NCBI GenBank assembly: GCA_041738285.1
Contig: JBGSQB010000137.1
Coordinates: 1-30,307 of the forward strand
Direction of reading: 5' to 3'
Source of the DNA: SZUA-521 sp041738285
GTDB lineage: Bacteria > Pseudomonadota > Gammaproteobacteria > Pseudomonadales > Azotimanducaceae
Length of the DNA stretch: 30,307 bases
A program made the position numbers and the translations under genes. Under the pieces are notes generated by a model. The model had not been told where the DNA came from. It saw only the letters and a program-made list of their open reading frames with translations, and made no database searches. Positions 15,502-23,903 of this stretch are shown piece after piece (position 1 is the stretch's first letter; the number at the start of each line of letters is the position of its first letter).

Positions 15502-16590
15502 ATGGAGTTCGGATTGTCTTCCGATCAGCAGATGCTCAAAGATTCGATCGACCGCTACCTCGCCGATCATGCGGGGCTCACCAAAGCACGCGGGTTCGCG
15601 ACGAGTTCCAGCAGCCGCGACGACGGGCTGCGGCGCGCGCTTGCCGAACTCGGTGTGTGCGGCCTCATCATCGATGAGGCACACGGTGGCGTCGGCCTCC
15701 GTCTCCTCGATGCCGCGCTGGTAGCCGAGTCGCTCGGTCACTACATCGCGCCGGCGCCTTTCGTTGCGAATTCCGTCATGGCGCCGCTGGCATTGATGCG
15801 CGCGGGCTCCGACGCCCAAAAGCAGAACTGGTTGCCGCGCATCGCTGCCGGCGAAGTGGTGGTCGGTGCCGCAGTTGCCGAATCCGCCGCGGGTGCGCGG
15901 GAAGGTGCGGGTCTTCGCGTTCAAGGTCAATCGATCACCGGCAAGGCCCTGTTCGCACTCGATGCACCGGCAGACGCCTATCTCATCGCGGGCGCCAACG
16001 GCACCTTGTATCTGGTGGCGGCCAAGGCCAAGGGCCTTGCAGCACGCCCACTATCCACCATCGACAAGACCCGGCCGGTGATGGAACTGACCTTCCATGG
16101 CACGCCTGTCGAGGCCCTGCCCGGCAGCATAGGTACCGACATGCTCGACCGGGTACTCGATGCCGGTCGCGTGATGCTGGCCGCGGATACCCTGGGCGCG
16201 GCTTCGAACATGCTCGATCAGGCCGTGGCCTACGCGAACGAGCGGGAGCAGTTCGGCCGCAAGATCGGATCGTTCCAAGCTGTGAAGCACCTGTGCGCCG
16301 AAATGGCCGCAGCGCTCGAACCATGCCGATCCATGGTCTGGTATGCGGGTTTTGCCCTCGATGCGCTGCCGGAAGAGGCGCATCTGAGCGCCTGTCATAC
16401 CAAGGCACATCTTGCCGAAGTCGGCAAATTCGTCGCCAAGACCGCAACGGAAGTTCACGGGGGGATGGGATTCACGGACCTCTTGGGGCTGCACTATTGG
16501 TTCAAGCGCATTGGTTTCAACCGCCAGATGCTGGGCTCTCCCGAGCGACTGCGGGAAGCGGCTGCGCGAGCGCAGTCCCTGATCGCATAG
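15502..16590 (+). CDS. acyl-CoA dehydrogenase, putative beta subunit of a heteromer
   Basis: 362-residue acyl-CoA dehydrogenase family member, 2 bp downstream of the other one, with its GGGAGG ribosome-binding site overlapping the upstream stop. It retains the FAD-contact motif EREQFGRKIGSFQAVKH (247-263) and VHGGMGFTDLLGLHYW near the C-terminus, but no Glu at either catalytic position (GSPERL replaces EGTSQIQ; LDAGRVMLA replaces the helix with the isovaleryl-type Glu). It therefore probably completes the FAD site of the upstream subunit rather than acting alone. Acyl-chain specificity is not readable; related heteromers act on steroid side chains or other bulky CoA esters. Confidence 0.92.
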   Translation: MEFGLSSDQQMLKDSIDRYLADHAGLTKARGFATSSSSRDDGLRRALAELGVCGLIIDEAHGGVGLRLLDAALVAESLGHYIAPAPFVANSVMAPLALMRAGSDAQKQNWLPRIAAGEVVVGAAVAESAAGAREGAGLRVQGQSITGKALFALDAPADAYLIAGANGTLYLVAAKAKGLAARPLSTIDKTRPVMELTFHGTPVEALPGSIGTDMLDRVLDAGRVMLAADTLGAASNMLDQAVAYANEREQFGRKIGSFQAVKHLCAEMAAALEPCRSMVWYAGFALDALPEEAHLSACHTKAHLAEVGKFVAKTATEVHGGMGFTDLLGLHYWFKRIGFNRQMLGSPERLREAAARAQSLIA

Positions 16591-16608
16591 CCGGGCATCG
16601 TCGGCGCG

Positions 16609-16637
16609 GTTGAAATGACGGGTGTCAGGCCCCACGT
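16609..16637 (+). promoter_or_regulatory. sigma-32-like heat-shock promoter upstream of lon
   Basis: GTTGAAA (16609-16615) and CCCCACGT (16630-16637) lie 14 bp apart, close to the enterobacterial RpoH consensus CTTGAAA, a 13-15 bp spacer, then CCCCATnT. Transcription would start near 16645, giving a leader of roughly 20-25 nt before the ATG at 16668. lon belongs to the RpoH regulon in E. coli. Confidence 0.6.
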
Positions 16638-16667
16638 TGTGATCTGACATCAAAATTGACGGATCTC

Positions 16668-19058
16668 ATGACGGACACCCCTTCGATTCTGCCGGTGCTG
16701 CCGCTCAAGAACACGGTGGTCTACCCCGAGCTCGTGGTGCCCCTGGCCGTGGGCCGACCGAAGTCGCTCGCTGCGGTCAAGGCGGCCATGGATGCAGGCA
16801 CGTCGCTGCTCACGGTCGCCCAACGCGACGGATCGCTCGAGGATCCCGATCGGCACGAGCTGTACGACTTCGGCACGCTGGTCAGCATCAAGCGCATCGA
16901 ACGCCGGGAAGGCGGCGCTCAAGTCATCGTGCAGGGCGTCCAGCGTGTCAAAGTGCTCGAAGCGGTGACCGAGGCCGAGGGCGAGTCCGAGTACCTCAAA
17001 GTCAGCTACGAACTGCTCGACAAGCTCGCAGTGTCCGATTCCGACCCCGACTTCGCGCGCATCGATGCACTGGTGCGCGAGAACCTCGGTCTCGGCCGCA
17101 GGATCGCCACGCTGTTCGACTCCGAGAACGGACCAACGATGTTCCAGCAGCTGATCGGTTCGATCAGCGACCCGATCACCCAGATGTATCGCATGGCCTC
17201 GCTTGCCAACCTCGACGTCGAGCGCGAGCAGCAAGTGCTGGATGCGAGCACGACGCTCGCACTGATGGACAAGATCCACGAGATCCTGTTGCACGAGTCC
17301 ACGGTCAACGAAGTGCGCCGGGAAATCGCCGAGACCGCCAAGCACGACATTGACAAGCAGCAGCGCGAACACCTGCTTCGCCAGCAGAAGCGCGCCATCG
17401 AACAGGCGCTCGGTGAAGACGCAAGTGCAAGCGAAGAAGTCGCCGAACTGAAGGAGCAGCTGGCCAAGGCGCAGCTACCTGAAGTCGTGCAGAAGGAAGT
17501 AGATCGGGAGCTCAAACGGCTCGGTCGGATGTCGGAAAACGCCGCCGACTATCAGGTTGCGCGCAGCTACCTCGAGCTGGTCGCCGAGCTGCCGTGGAAC
17601 AACCGCACGGAAGACGCATTGGATCTGCCGCACGCGAAGGCGGTCCTCGATGAGGATCACTACGGCCTCGAAGACGTCAAGGATCGCATCCTCGAGAGCC
17701 TTGCCGTCATGCAACTGAATGCCAGCGCCAAGGCACCGATCATCTGTCTGGTCGGTCCGCCCGGTGTCGGCAAGACCTCATTGGGCCAGTCGATCGCGCG
17801 CGCGATGGGTCGAAAGTTCGAACGGCTGTCGTTGGGCGGCCTGCATGACGAGGCGGAGTTGCGCGGTCACCGCCGCACCTACATTGGCGCGATGCCGGGG
17901 CGCCTCATTCAGGCCATCCGTCGCGCCGGCGTCAGCAATCCGCTGCTCATGCTCGACGAGATCGACAAGCTCGGTCGCGACTTTCGCGGCGATCCGGCCG
18001 CGGCGCTGATGGAAATTCTCGACCCGGCGCAGAACAAGGAGTTCAGAGACAACTACCTGAATCTTCCGTTCGATCTGTCCAAGGTGTTCTTCATCACTAC
18101 CGCCAATACTCTGGAAGGCATTCCGGGGCCGCTGCTCGATCGCATGGAAATCATGGAGCTGACCGGCTACAGCGACATCGAAAAGCGCGAAATCGCGCGC
18201 CGCTACCTGATTCCCCGTCAGCGTGCCGAGACTGGTCTGAAGGAGTCGCAACTCGACATTCCGGAGGATGCGCTGACGACGCTGATGCGGCGCTACACCC
18301 GGGAAGCCGGCGTTCGCGGTCTCGAGCGCACCATCGGCCGTCTGGCACGCAAGCGTGCGCGCCAGGTGCTGGAAACGCGCATTACGGCGGAGCAGCCGCT
18401 GCCGCCCATTACCGATGCAACCCTGCCCGAACTGCTCGGGCCGATGCGCTATCAATCGGACAAGGCGCGTGAGGCTCAGCCGGCGGGCGTTGCCGCGGGT
18501 CTTGCGTGGACCGAAGCCGGTGGCGATGTGCTGTACATCGAAGCCGTGCTCACCCACAAAGATGAGAAGGTGACGCTCACTGGACAACTCGGCAATGTGA
18601 TGCAGGAGTCCGCCAAAGCTGCACGCAGCTACATCTGGTCCGCGGCTGAAGCGCTCGGCATCTCACGTAAGCGCATCGAAAAGCGCGGTGTGCACATCCA
18701 TGTGCCCGCAGGCGCGGTACCCAAGGACGGGCCATCTGCAGGCATCACGATGGCCACGGCCCTCGTATCCGCCTACAGCGGCCAGCCGGTGGATCCGGAT
18801 CTCGCCATGACCGGAGAACTGACTTTGTCGGGCCTGGTGCTGCCGGTGGGCGGCATCAAGGAAAAAGTGCTGGCCGCGCATCGCGCCGGCAAGCGCAAGC
18901 TCATTCTGCCAAAGGACAACGAGGCGGATCTTGCGAAGCTGCCCGACAGCGTGCGCAGCGACATGCGCATCACCCTCGTCGAACGTCTTGAGGAAGTGAT
19001 CGCACTGGCCATTCCGGATCTGCGCGCCGCACGCGACGACGATGACGACGACGACTGA
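16668..19058 (+). CDS. lon: ATP-dependent protease Lon
   Basis: 796-residue LonA: cytoplasmic homohexamer that unfolds and degrades damaged and regulatory proteins. It has an N-terminal substrate domain (about 6-200), a coiled-coil region (about 225-295), Walker A GPPGVGKT (363-370), Walker B LLMLDE (426-431) and the C-terminal protease domain with the Ser690 (KDGPSAG) and Lys733 (GGIKEKVLAA) dyad. The protein ends in a run of seven Asp residues, an unusual acidic tail. I chose ATG 16668 (MTDTPSILPVLPLKN); a TTG 12 bp earlier is in frame but less likely. A heat-shock-like promoter precedes it and a REP-like palindrome follows the stop. Confidence 0.97.
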   Translation: MTDTPSILPVLPLKNTVVYPELVVPLAVGRPKSLAAVKAAMDAGTSLLTVAQRDGSLEDPDRHELYDFGTLVSIKRIERREGGAQVIVQGVQRVKVLEAVTEAEGESEYLKVSYELLDKLAVSDSDPDFARIDALVRENLGLGRRIATLFDSENGPTMFQQLIGSISDPITQMYRMASLANLDVEREQQVLDASTTLALMDKIHEILLHESTVNEVRREIAETAKHDIDKQQREHLLRQQKRAIEQALGEDASASEEVAELKEQLAKAQLPEVVQKEVDRELKRLGRMSENAADYQVARSYLELVAELPWNNRTEDALDLPHAKAVLDEDHYGLEDVKDRILESLAVMQLNASAKAPIICLVGPPGVGKTSLGQSIARAMGRKFERLSLGGLHDEAELRGHRRTYIGAMPGRLIQAIRRAGVSNPLLMLDEIDKLGRDFRGDPAAALMEILDPAQNKEFRDNYLNLPFDLSKVFFITTANTLEGIPGPLLDRMEIMELTGYSDIEKREIARRYLIPRQRAETGLKESQLDIPEDALTTLMRRYTREAGVRGLERTIGRLARKRARQVLETRITAEQPLPPITDATLPELLGPMRYQSDKAREAQPAGVAAGLAWTEAGGDVLYIEAVLTHKDEKVTLTGQLGNVMQESAKAARSYIWSAAEALGISRKRIEKRGVHIHVPAGAVPKDGPSAGITMATALVSAYSGQPVDPDLAMTGELTLSGLVLPVGGIKEKVLAAHRAGKRKLILPKDNEADLAKLPDSVRSDMRITLVERLEEVIALAIPDLRAARDDDDDDD

Positions 19059-19061
19059 AGC

Positions 19062-19084
19062 TGTGGGAGCGCGCTTGCGCGCGA
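19062..19084 (+). repeat. REP-like palindrome after lon
   Basis: TGTGGGA head followed by the hairpin GCGCGC-TT-GCGCGC. The layout matches the Pseudomonas-type REP unit. Compared with the copy at 27273, the stem differs by a G/C swap on both arms, so pairing is kept. It lies in the 53 bp convergent gap between lon and the methyltransferase gene and could also end transcription. Confidence 0.7.
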
Positions 19085-19111
19085 CTCATCTCAAGAGAAC
19101 CCAAGCACTTG

Positions 19112-19852
19112 TTACGGCGGCGGCGTGCGCAAACGCGTCAAGGGCACGAACTGCACCGGAAGCACGTCGCGACGGCTCATCACGCCACTGGCGTCCTTGG
19201 TCAACAGCACCAGCATCTGCGAACCGTCGGGATCGCCGACCGGCATGACCATCCGTCCGCCCGGCCGCAACTGTTCGATCAGTGCAGGCGGCACTTCGGC
19301 GGCAACCGCTGTGACGATGATGCCATCGAATGGCGAGGCTTCCGGCCAGCCGAACCAGCCGTCACCCGCGCGCACATCAACGTTGTCATATTCGAGCGAG
19401 TCGAGCGTCTGTGCCGCCCGCGCAGCGAGTTCCGGCACAATCTCGATGGTGAATACTCGATCGACCAGGCGTGACAGCACTGCGGCCTGATAGCCGGACC
19501 CGGTACCGATCTCGAGCACGCGCTGCCCCACTGCGGGCTGCATCAGATCCGTCATGAGCGCGACGATGAACGGCTGAGAAATGGTCTGCTGATAGCCGAT
19601 ACCAAGCGGTACGTTGTAGTAAGCCAGATGAGACATGTCATCCGGAACGAACTCGACTCGAGGTGTTTGCGCCATCACATCGAGCACCGCCTTGCTCACC
19701 TGCGACTGTCCAGTGTAGTCGGCGGTACGGCGGGCATCCTCATTGATGGCATCGATCATCAGCGACACGGCGCTGGGCGGTTCGTCACTGGCCATGCTGT
19801 GCATGCTCCAATTCAATATCACGGCGAGCATCAACATTCGCGCGCGCATCAT
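19112..19852 (-). CDS. pcm: protein-L-isoaspartate O-methyltransferase with signal peptide
   Basis: About 246 residues. It is a SAM-dependent methyltransferase that starts repair of isoaspartyl damage in proteins. The SAM-binding motif I is VLEIGTGSGYQAAVLSRL, preceded by the family motif GIGYQQTISQPFIVALM; later motifs are AGDGWFGWPEASPFDGIIVTAA-like and LRPGGRMVMPVG. Unlike cytoplasmic Pcm (about 208 residues), it begins with a hydrophobic stretch (MMRARMLMLAVILNWSMHSM) and a likely cleavage site near MAS-DEPP, so it is predicted to be periplasmic. I placed the start at ATG 19852; TTG 19861, overlapping the MarC stop, is possible. It lies downstream of marC in one operon. Confidence 0.9.
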   Translation of the reverse strand: MMRARMLMLAVILNWSMHSMASDEPPSAVSLMIDAINEDARRTADYTGQSQVSKAVLDVMAQTPRVEFVPDDMSHLAYYNVPLGIGYQQTISQPFIVALMTDLMQPAVGQRVLEIGTGSGYQAAVLSRLVDRVFTIEIVPELAARAAQTLDSLEYDNVDVRAGDGWFGWPEASPFDGIIVTAVAAEVPPALIEQLRPGGRMVMPVGDPDGSQMLVLLTKDASGVMSRRDVLPVQFVPLTRLRTPPP

Positions 19853-19857
19853 CGGCG

Positions 19858-20460
19858 TCAACCGCCATTCAATCCGCGATAGAACGCGGCCAGGCCATCC
19901 AGGAACATCTCCACCGCCAGCAGCACCAGCAGCATGCCCATCAGCCGTTCGAGCGCGCGCACGCCCCGATCACCCAGCACTTTCATGAGCCACGGCGAGC
20001 AGGCGAGGATGACTGTGGTCGCGGTCCAAGCGATCAGTAGCGCGACGCACCACTCCCACAATCGATCCGGTTCGGACGACGACAAGAGCAGCAACACGGC
20101 AAGCGTCGATGGGCCTGCCACCAGCGGCACCGCGAGCGGCACGATGAAAGGGTCTTGCACATCCTCTTCCTCGTTGCCGGAGCGAGGAAAGATCATCCGT
20201 AGCGCGATGATGAACAGCAGAATGCCGCCGGACAGACTCAGCGTCGGCTGACTGAGTCCGAGAAACGTCATCACCACATTGCCGGCGAACAGGAATCCGA
20301 GCAGGATGATCAACGCGAAGATGAGTTCGCGCGCGACGATGCGCGACCGACGAGCCGGTTCGAAGCGCGCCAGCACGGCATTGAAGATCGGGATATTCCC
20401 CAGCGGGTCCATCACGAAGAACAGCGTCGCCGCAACGGCGATGACACCGGACCAGTCCAC
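19858..20460 (-). CDS. MarC family integral membrane protein
   Basis: 200 residues with about six hydrophobic segments. The N-terminal FFVMDPLGNIPIFNAVL is the MarC/NAAT family hallmark, and PLAVPLVAGPSTLAVLLLL is the matching second-half motif, reflecting an internal repeat. MarC was once thought to be a multiple-antibiotic-resistance protein, but that link was withdrawn and its transport role is unclear; some archaeal members carry neutral amino acids. The GTG at 20460 follows GGAGAAAG and gives the usual length; the extra upstream residues are polar and unrelated. The stop lies 5 bp before the methyltransferase ATG at 19852, so the two are probably cotranscribed. Confidence 0.92.
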   Translation of the reverse strand: MDWSGVIAVAATLFFVMDPLGNIPIFNAVLARFEPARRSRIVARELIFALIILLGFLFAGNVVMTFLGLSQPTLSLSGGILLFIIALRMIFPRSGNEEEDVQDPFIVPLAVPLVAGPSTLAVLLLLSSSEPDRLWEWCVALLIAWTATTVILACSPWLMKVLGDRGVRALERLMGMLLVLLAVEMFLDGLAAFYRGLNGG

Positions 20461-20562
20461 GTTGCTTTCTCCTCGAGCCAGCACGCAGCGTAGGCGATCC
20501 GCGCGGGCCAGAACAGCGCCGACGCGATGGGGTAAGCTCACAAGACAGGGAGGAACCTACCG

Positions 20563-21975
20563 ATGGACTTCAGAAAACACTCGATCGAAGCGCTGGTGGG
20601 TGACGTTCGGGCCGGACGCACCAGTGCCGAGACGCTCACCCGCGCGGCGTTGAGCAATGCCGAGTCGACACGTAACACGATCAACGCCTTCTGCGCGATC
20701 GACCCGGATCTCGCCATCGCCGACGCACGCGCGGTGGATGCACGATTGGCCAAGGGTGATCCAGTCGGGCCGCTGGCCGGAATTCCCTGCGGCATCAAAG
20801 ATCTGGAAGACGCGCGCGGATTCGTGACCACTTTCGGCTCCGCGCTGCACACCAAGGATGCACCGGCGAAGAGCGACTCCGTGCTCGTGGCGCGACTGAA
20901 AGTTGCTGGCGCCATCGTCATCGGTAAGACCAACACGCCGGAGTTCGGCTACAAGGCCGTGAGCGACAACAAGCCGTTTGGTGCGTCACGCAACCCCTGG
21001 AATACCGGTTACAGCTCGGGGGGATCGTCGGGCGGATCGTCCGCCGCACTTGCGGCCGGCATCGTGCCGCTGGCAACCGGATCCGACGGCGGTGGCTCGA
21101 TCCGCATTCCATCGGCCGTCTGCGGCATGAGCGGCATCAAGGCAAGCCAAGGACGCGTACCGGTCGGAGGGCCGGTGCCGCCCGGGTCGGGCCTGCTCAC
21201 GGTCAAGGGTCCGATGGCGCTGCGCACCCGCGACATTGCACTTGCGCTGGACGCAGTCTGCGGCAACGAGCCGACGGACCTGTTCGGCTTGCCGACCTTG
21301 GCGCAGCGATTCCGACCGCAACTCGATTCGAACAACGCGCCCGCGCGCGTCGTCTGGTCGCCGACGATGGGTTACGCGACGGTCGATAAGGACGTGATGG
21401 CCCAGTGCAACGCGGCCATCGAGCGTCTGGCCGATGCGGGCGTCGAGATCATCGAGCGGCAGTCCATCTGGCAGGAAGACCCGGTCCAGCATTGGTTCCA
21501 GTTTTGGACAGCCGCCCGTGCCCGCGCCCAGGGAGATCTCAAAGGCACGCCGGCGTGGGATCAGATCGATGAGGAGTTGAAGCCTCAGATCGAATACGGC
21601 CTCACGCGCGTCACGGGGGTGACCTATGCGCGCGCGATCGATGCCTGCCACACGCTTGCTTATGCGTTGTCTGAGGCCTTTGCCGACGCACCCCTGATTC
21701 TGACGCCCTGCACCGCAGGCAAGACGCCGAGACTCGGCACGTCGATGGGCAACGTCAACGGCACCGATGTGCCCGGCTGGGTCGGATTAACCTACGGCAT
21801 CAACATGACCCGCAATCCCGCCGGGACCGTGCGCGCCGGTACGACGCCGGAAGGTTTGCCAGTGGGCCTGCAGATCATCGGTCCCCAGCGGGACGATCTG
21901 GCCGTACTCAAGGCCATGTGCTTCATGGAGGATCTGTTCGGCTTCGCGCACGACGCGGCCGGGGGCGTCGGCTGA
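20563..21975 (+). CDS. amidase (amidase signature family)
   Basis: 470-residue hydrolase of the amidase signature family, which cleaves carboxylic amides with a Ser-cisSer-Lys triad. Here these are Lys79 (PCGIKDLED), Ser155 (GYSSGGSSGGSSAA) and nucleophile Ser179 (GSDGGGSIRIPSA), with the same 24-residue Ser-Ser spacing as in FAAH. No GatB or GatC gene is adjacent, so a catabolic amidase is more likely than the GatA subunit. The ATG is preceded by GGGAGG. It is divergent from marC (102 bp gap) and convergent with the M3 peptidase gene across a perfect palindrome. The substrate is unknown. Confidence 0.94.
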   Translation: MDFRKHSIEALVGDVRAGRTSAETLTRAALSNAESTRNTINAFCAIDPDLAIADARAVDARLAKGDPVGPLAGIPCGIKDLEDARGFVTTFGSALHTKDAPAKSDSVLVARLKVAGAIVIGKTNTPEFGYKAVSDNKPFGASRNPWNTGYSSGGSSGGSSAALAAGIVPLATGSDGGGSIRIPSAVCGMSGIKASQGRVPVGGPVPPGSGLLTVKGPMALRTRDIALALDAVCGNEPTDLFGLPTLAQRFRPQLDSNNAPARVVWSPTMGYATVDKDVMAQCNAAIERLADAGVEIIERQSIWQEDPVQHWFQFWTAARARAQGDLKGTPAWDQIDEELKPQIEYGLTRVTGVTYARAIDACHTLAYALSEAFADAPLILTPCTAGKTPRLGTSMGNVNGTDVPGWVGLTYGINMTRNPAGTVRAGTTPEGLPVGLQIIGPQRDDLAVLKAMCFMEDLFGFAHDAAGGVG

Positions 21976-21992
21976 ACAACCAGCAAAGACTT

Positions 21993-22010
21993 TCGCGGGC
22001 TTGCCCGCGA
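21993..22010. repeat. perfect REP-like palindrome between amidase and M3 peptidase genes
   Basis: TCGCGGGCTTGCCCGCGA is an 8 bp perfect inverted repeat around TT, and the pairing continues imperfectly outward. It is centred in the 41 bp gap between two convergent stop codons. It shares the GCGGGCTTGCCCGC core with the copy at 27279-27292 but lacks the GTGGGA head. Confidence 0.7.
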
Positions 22011-22016
22011 ATCACC

Positions 22017-23864
22017 TCAGTTCGCCACCAGCCGATCCACCAGCTCCTCGAACGCGCTGACGCGCGGGGCGATCCGATCCACCGTGTCCTGCCAGAACGC
22101 AGGCGTTGCCAGATCGACATCGAGATGCCGCCGCGCCAGCTCCTCGGCGGACATGCGTCCGGTGTCACGTAGAAGTTCCACGTAGCGAGGATAGAACGTA
22201 TCTCCCTGCAGATCCTTGCGCAGGTACACGCCGAGGCTGAACAGGAACCCGAACAGATACGGGAAGTTGTAGAAGGACAGTCCCGAAATGTAGAAGTGCA
22301 ACTTCGATGCCCAGAACATGGGGTCGGGTTCGGACATGGATTCGCCGTACCAGGTCTGCCAAGCGTCGGCCATGAGCGCCTTCAGTTCGTTCGGTCGCAA
22401 CGGTCTCGCCTCGCGGCGCTCATGGAATGCCCGTTCGAACTCGAACCGCGCCGGAATGTTGAGCATGAACGAAGGCACCGACGCGATCTCTTCCCACATG
22501 ATCGCGAACCGGCCCGCATCGTCGCTGGCCCGCGCAAGCAGCGCATCACGGACGGTCGTTTCGCCGAACGTGCTGGCAGTTTCCGCAAGCGACATGCCGT
22601 AGCCGCGCTGGCAGTCGGGCAGGTCACGCATCACCCAGGAGTGAAACGCGTGACCGAGTTCGTGTGCAAGCGTAATGACGTCCGTCGCCGAACCCTGGTA
22701 CGTCATGTAGACGCGGGGGGTTTTCGACTTGGCGAAACCCGTGCAGTAGGCACCCGGGCGCTTGCGGGACGACACACTGCCTTCGATCCAGCGCGAGTCG
22801 TTCACCATGTGGACGAACTCGCCCATCTCGGGGCTGACACTGCCGTAAGCATCTGCGATCAAGTCGATCGCTTCAGCAAAGGGAATTGGGCGTTCCGCCC
22901 CGCCCAGACTCGGCGCTGGCGCGCGCACGTCCCACGGACCGAGCGCATCACGCCCAGTGGCACGCGCCATTGCCTTGGCAGCGCGTCGCGCAAGTGGCCG
23001 AGCATCGCGCGTGATCTCGAGCAGGTTGGTAAGCGTCACCCGCGATATCCGATTCATATGCACCGGCGCATCGAGATAATGGACCGGCTGCTTGCGCGCG
23101 CGTTTGCGATTGACCTCGAGACGCCACCCGGCAATCGCGTTGATAGCTGCGGCGCACGACTCCGCCTGATGCTCCCAGGCTGCATTGATTCCGGTCCAGG
23201 CAGCCTGCCGCTGGCGCACGTCGCTCTTCTGCAACAGCCCGTTGGCCTGCGCCATACCGAGGGTTTCGACTTCATTCCCGACCAGCACGTCGCACGTCAT
23301 GGTGCCGGACAGCTGATCGTATAGACGCCCCCAGGCATGGATTCCGTCCTGGGACAGTCCGTTGATGAGGCTCTCCTCATCAAGGCTGAGCAGCTCGTGA
23401 CGTCGCAGCCGGTTGTGGCGCACCACGAACGCCGATGGTGCGACTTCCGGATCAGACAGATACACATCGATCACCTCATCGCGTGCGAGGTCGAGAAACT
23501 GCGATGCCGGGGTCAACAAATCGCCGTAACGCTTCTGATATTTCTGCAGGCGGCCTTGCAGGGCTTGAGCCGGTTCATTTTGTGCGTCCACTGACAGCAG
23601 ACAGCTCGCATAGGTCAGCGGATTTCGCAGCAGTCGAATCGCCCGTTCCGACAATCGAAAGACCCGCTGCGCGGCGGCAATCGCGTCAGCAGCTGCGATC
23701 GGATCGAGCGTCCGCGCATTCGGCAGCATCGCAACGAGCACGGGGTTGACCGATTCGATCTCATCGAGCAGTTCAGCGAGCGCGGCGAGGTCGGCTTCGA
23801 GTTCGAGGCTCTCACAGCCTGCGTACTCAGCGGTCAAATCCCAGTTCGGTCCCTGTAAGTTCAT
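22017..23864 (-). CDS. M3 family oligoendopeptidase (PepF-like)
   Basis: 615-residue zinc metallopeptidase of the thimet/oligoendopeptidase F family, cytoplasmic and acting on short peptides. The zinc site is HELGH at 401-405 with the third ligand Glu428 in SLAETASTFGE. Other family features are the N-terminal PEPF helical region (about 40-170) and FPYLFGFLFSLGVYLRK near the C-terminus. Length is normal. The start ATG at 23864 is 39 bp downstream of the PEGA/SUMF gene, so the two are probably cotranscribed. No signal peptide is present. Confidence 0.93.
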   Translation of the reverse strand: MNLQGPNWDLTAEYAGCESLELEADLAALAELLDEIESVNPVLVAMLPNARTLDPIAAADAIAAAQRVFRLSERAIRLLRNPLTYASCLLSVDAQNEPAQALQGRLQKYQKRYGDLLTPASQFLDLARDEVIDVYLSDPEVAPSAFVVRHNRLRRHELLSLDEESLINGLSQDGIHAWGRLYDQLSGTMTCDVLVGNEVETLGMAQANGLLQKSDVRQRQAAWTGINAAWEHQAESCAAAINAIAGWRLEVNRKRARKQPVHYLDAPVHMNRISRVTLTNLLEITRDARPLARRAAKAMARATGRDALGPWDVRAPAPSLGGAERPIPFAEAIDLIADAYGSVSPEMGEFVHMVNDSRWIEGSVSSRKRPGAYCTGFAKSKTPRVYMTYQGSATDVITLAHELGHAFHSWVMRDLPDCQRGYGMSLAETASTFGETTVRDALLARASDDAGRFAIMWEEIASVPSFMLNIPARFEFERAFHERREARPLRPNELKALMADAWQTWYGESMSEPDPMFWASKLHFYISGLSFYNFPYLFGFLFSLGVYLRKDLQGDTFYPRYVELLRDTGRMSAEELARRHLDVDLATPAFWQDTVDRIAPRVSAFEELVDRLVAN

Positions 23865-23903
23865 CGCTGCCGGATTGGTAGATGATTTCGACCGAAGTCT
23901 ACG

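Noticed and set aside
22296..23324. 342-codon plus-strand frame
   Set aside because: Antisense to the M3 peptidase with no family features.
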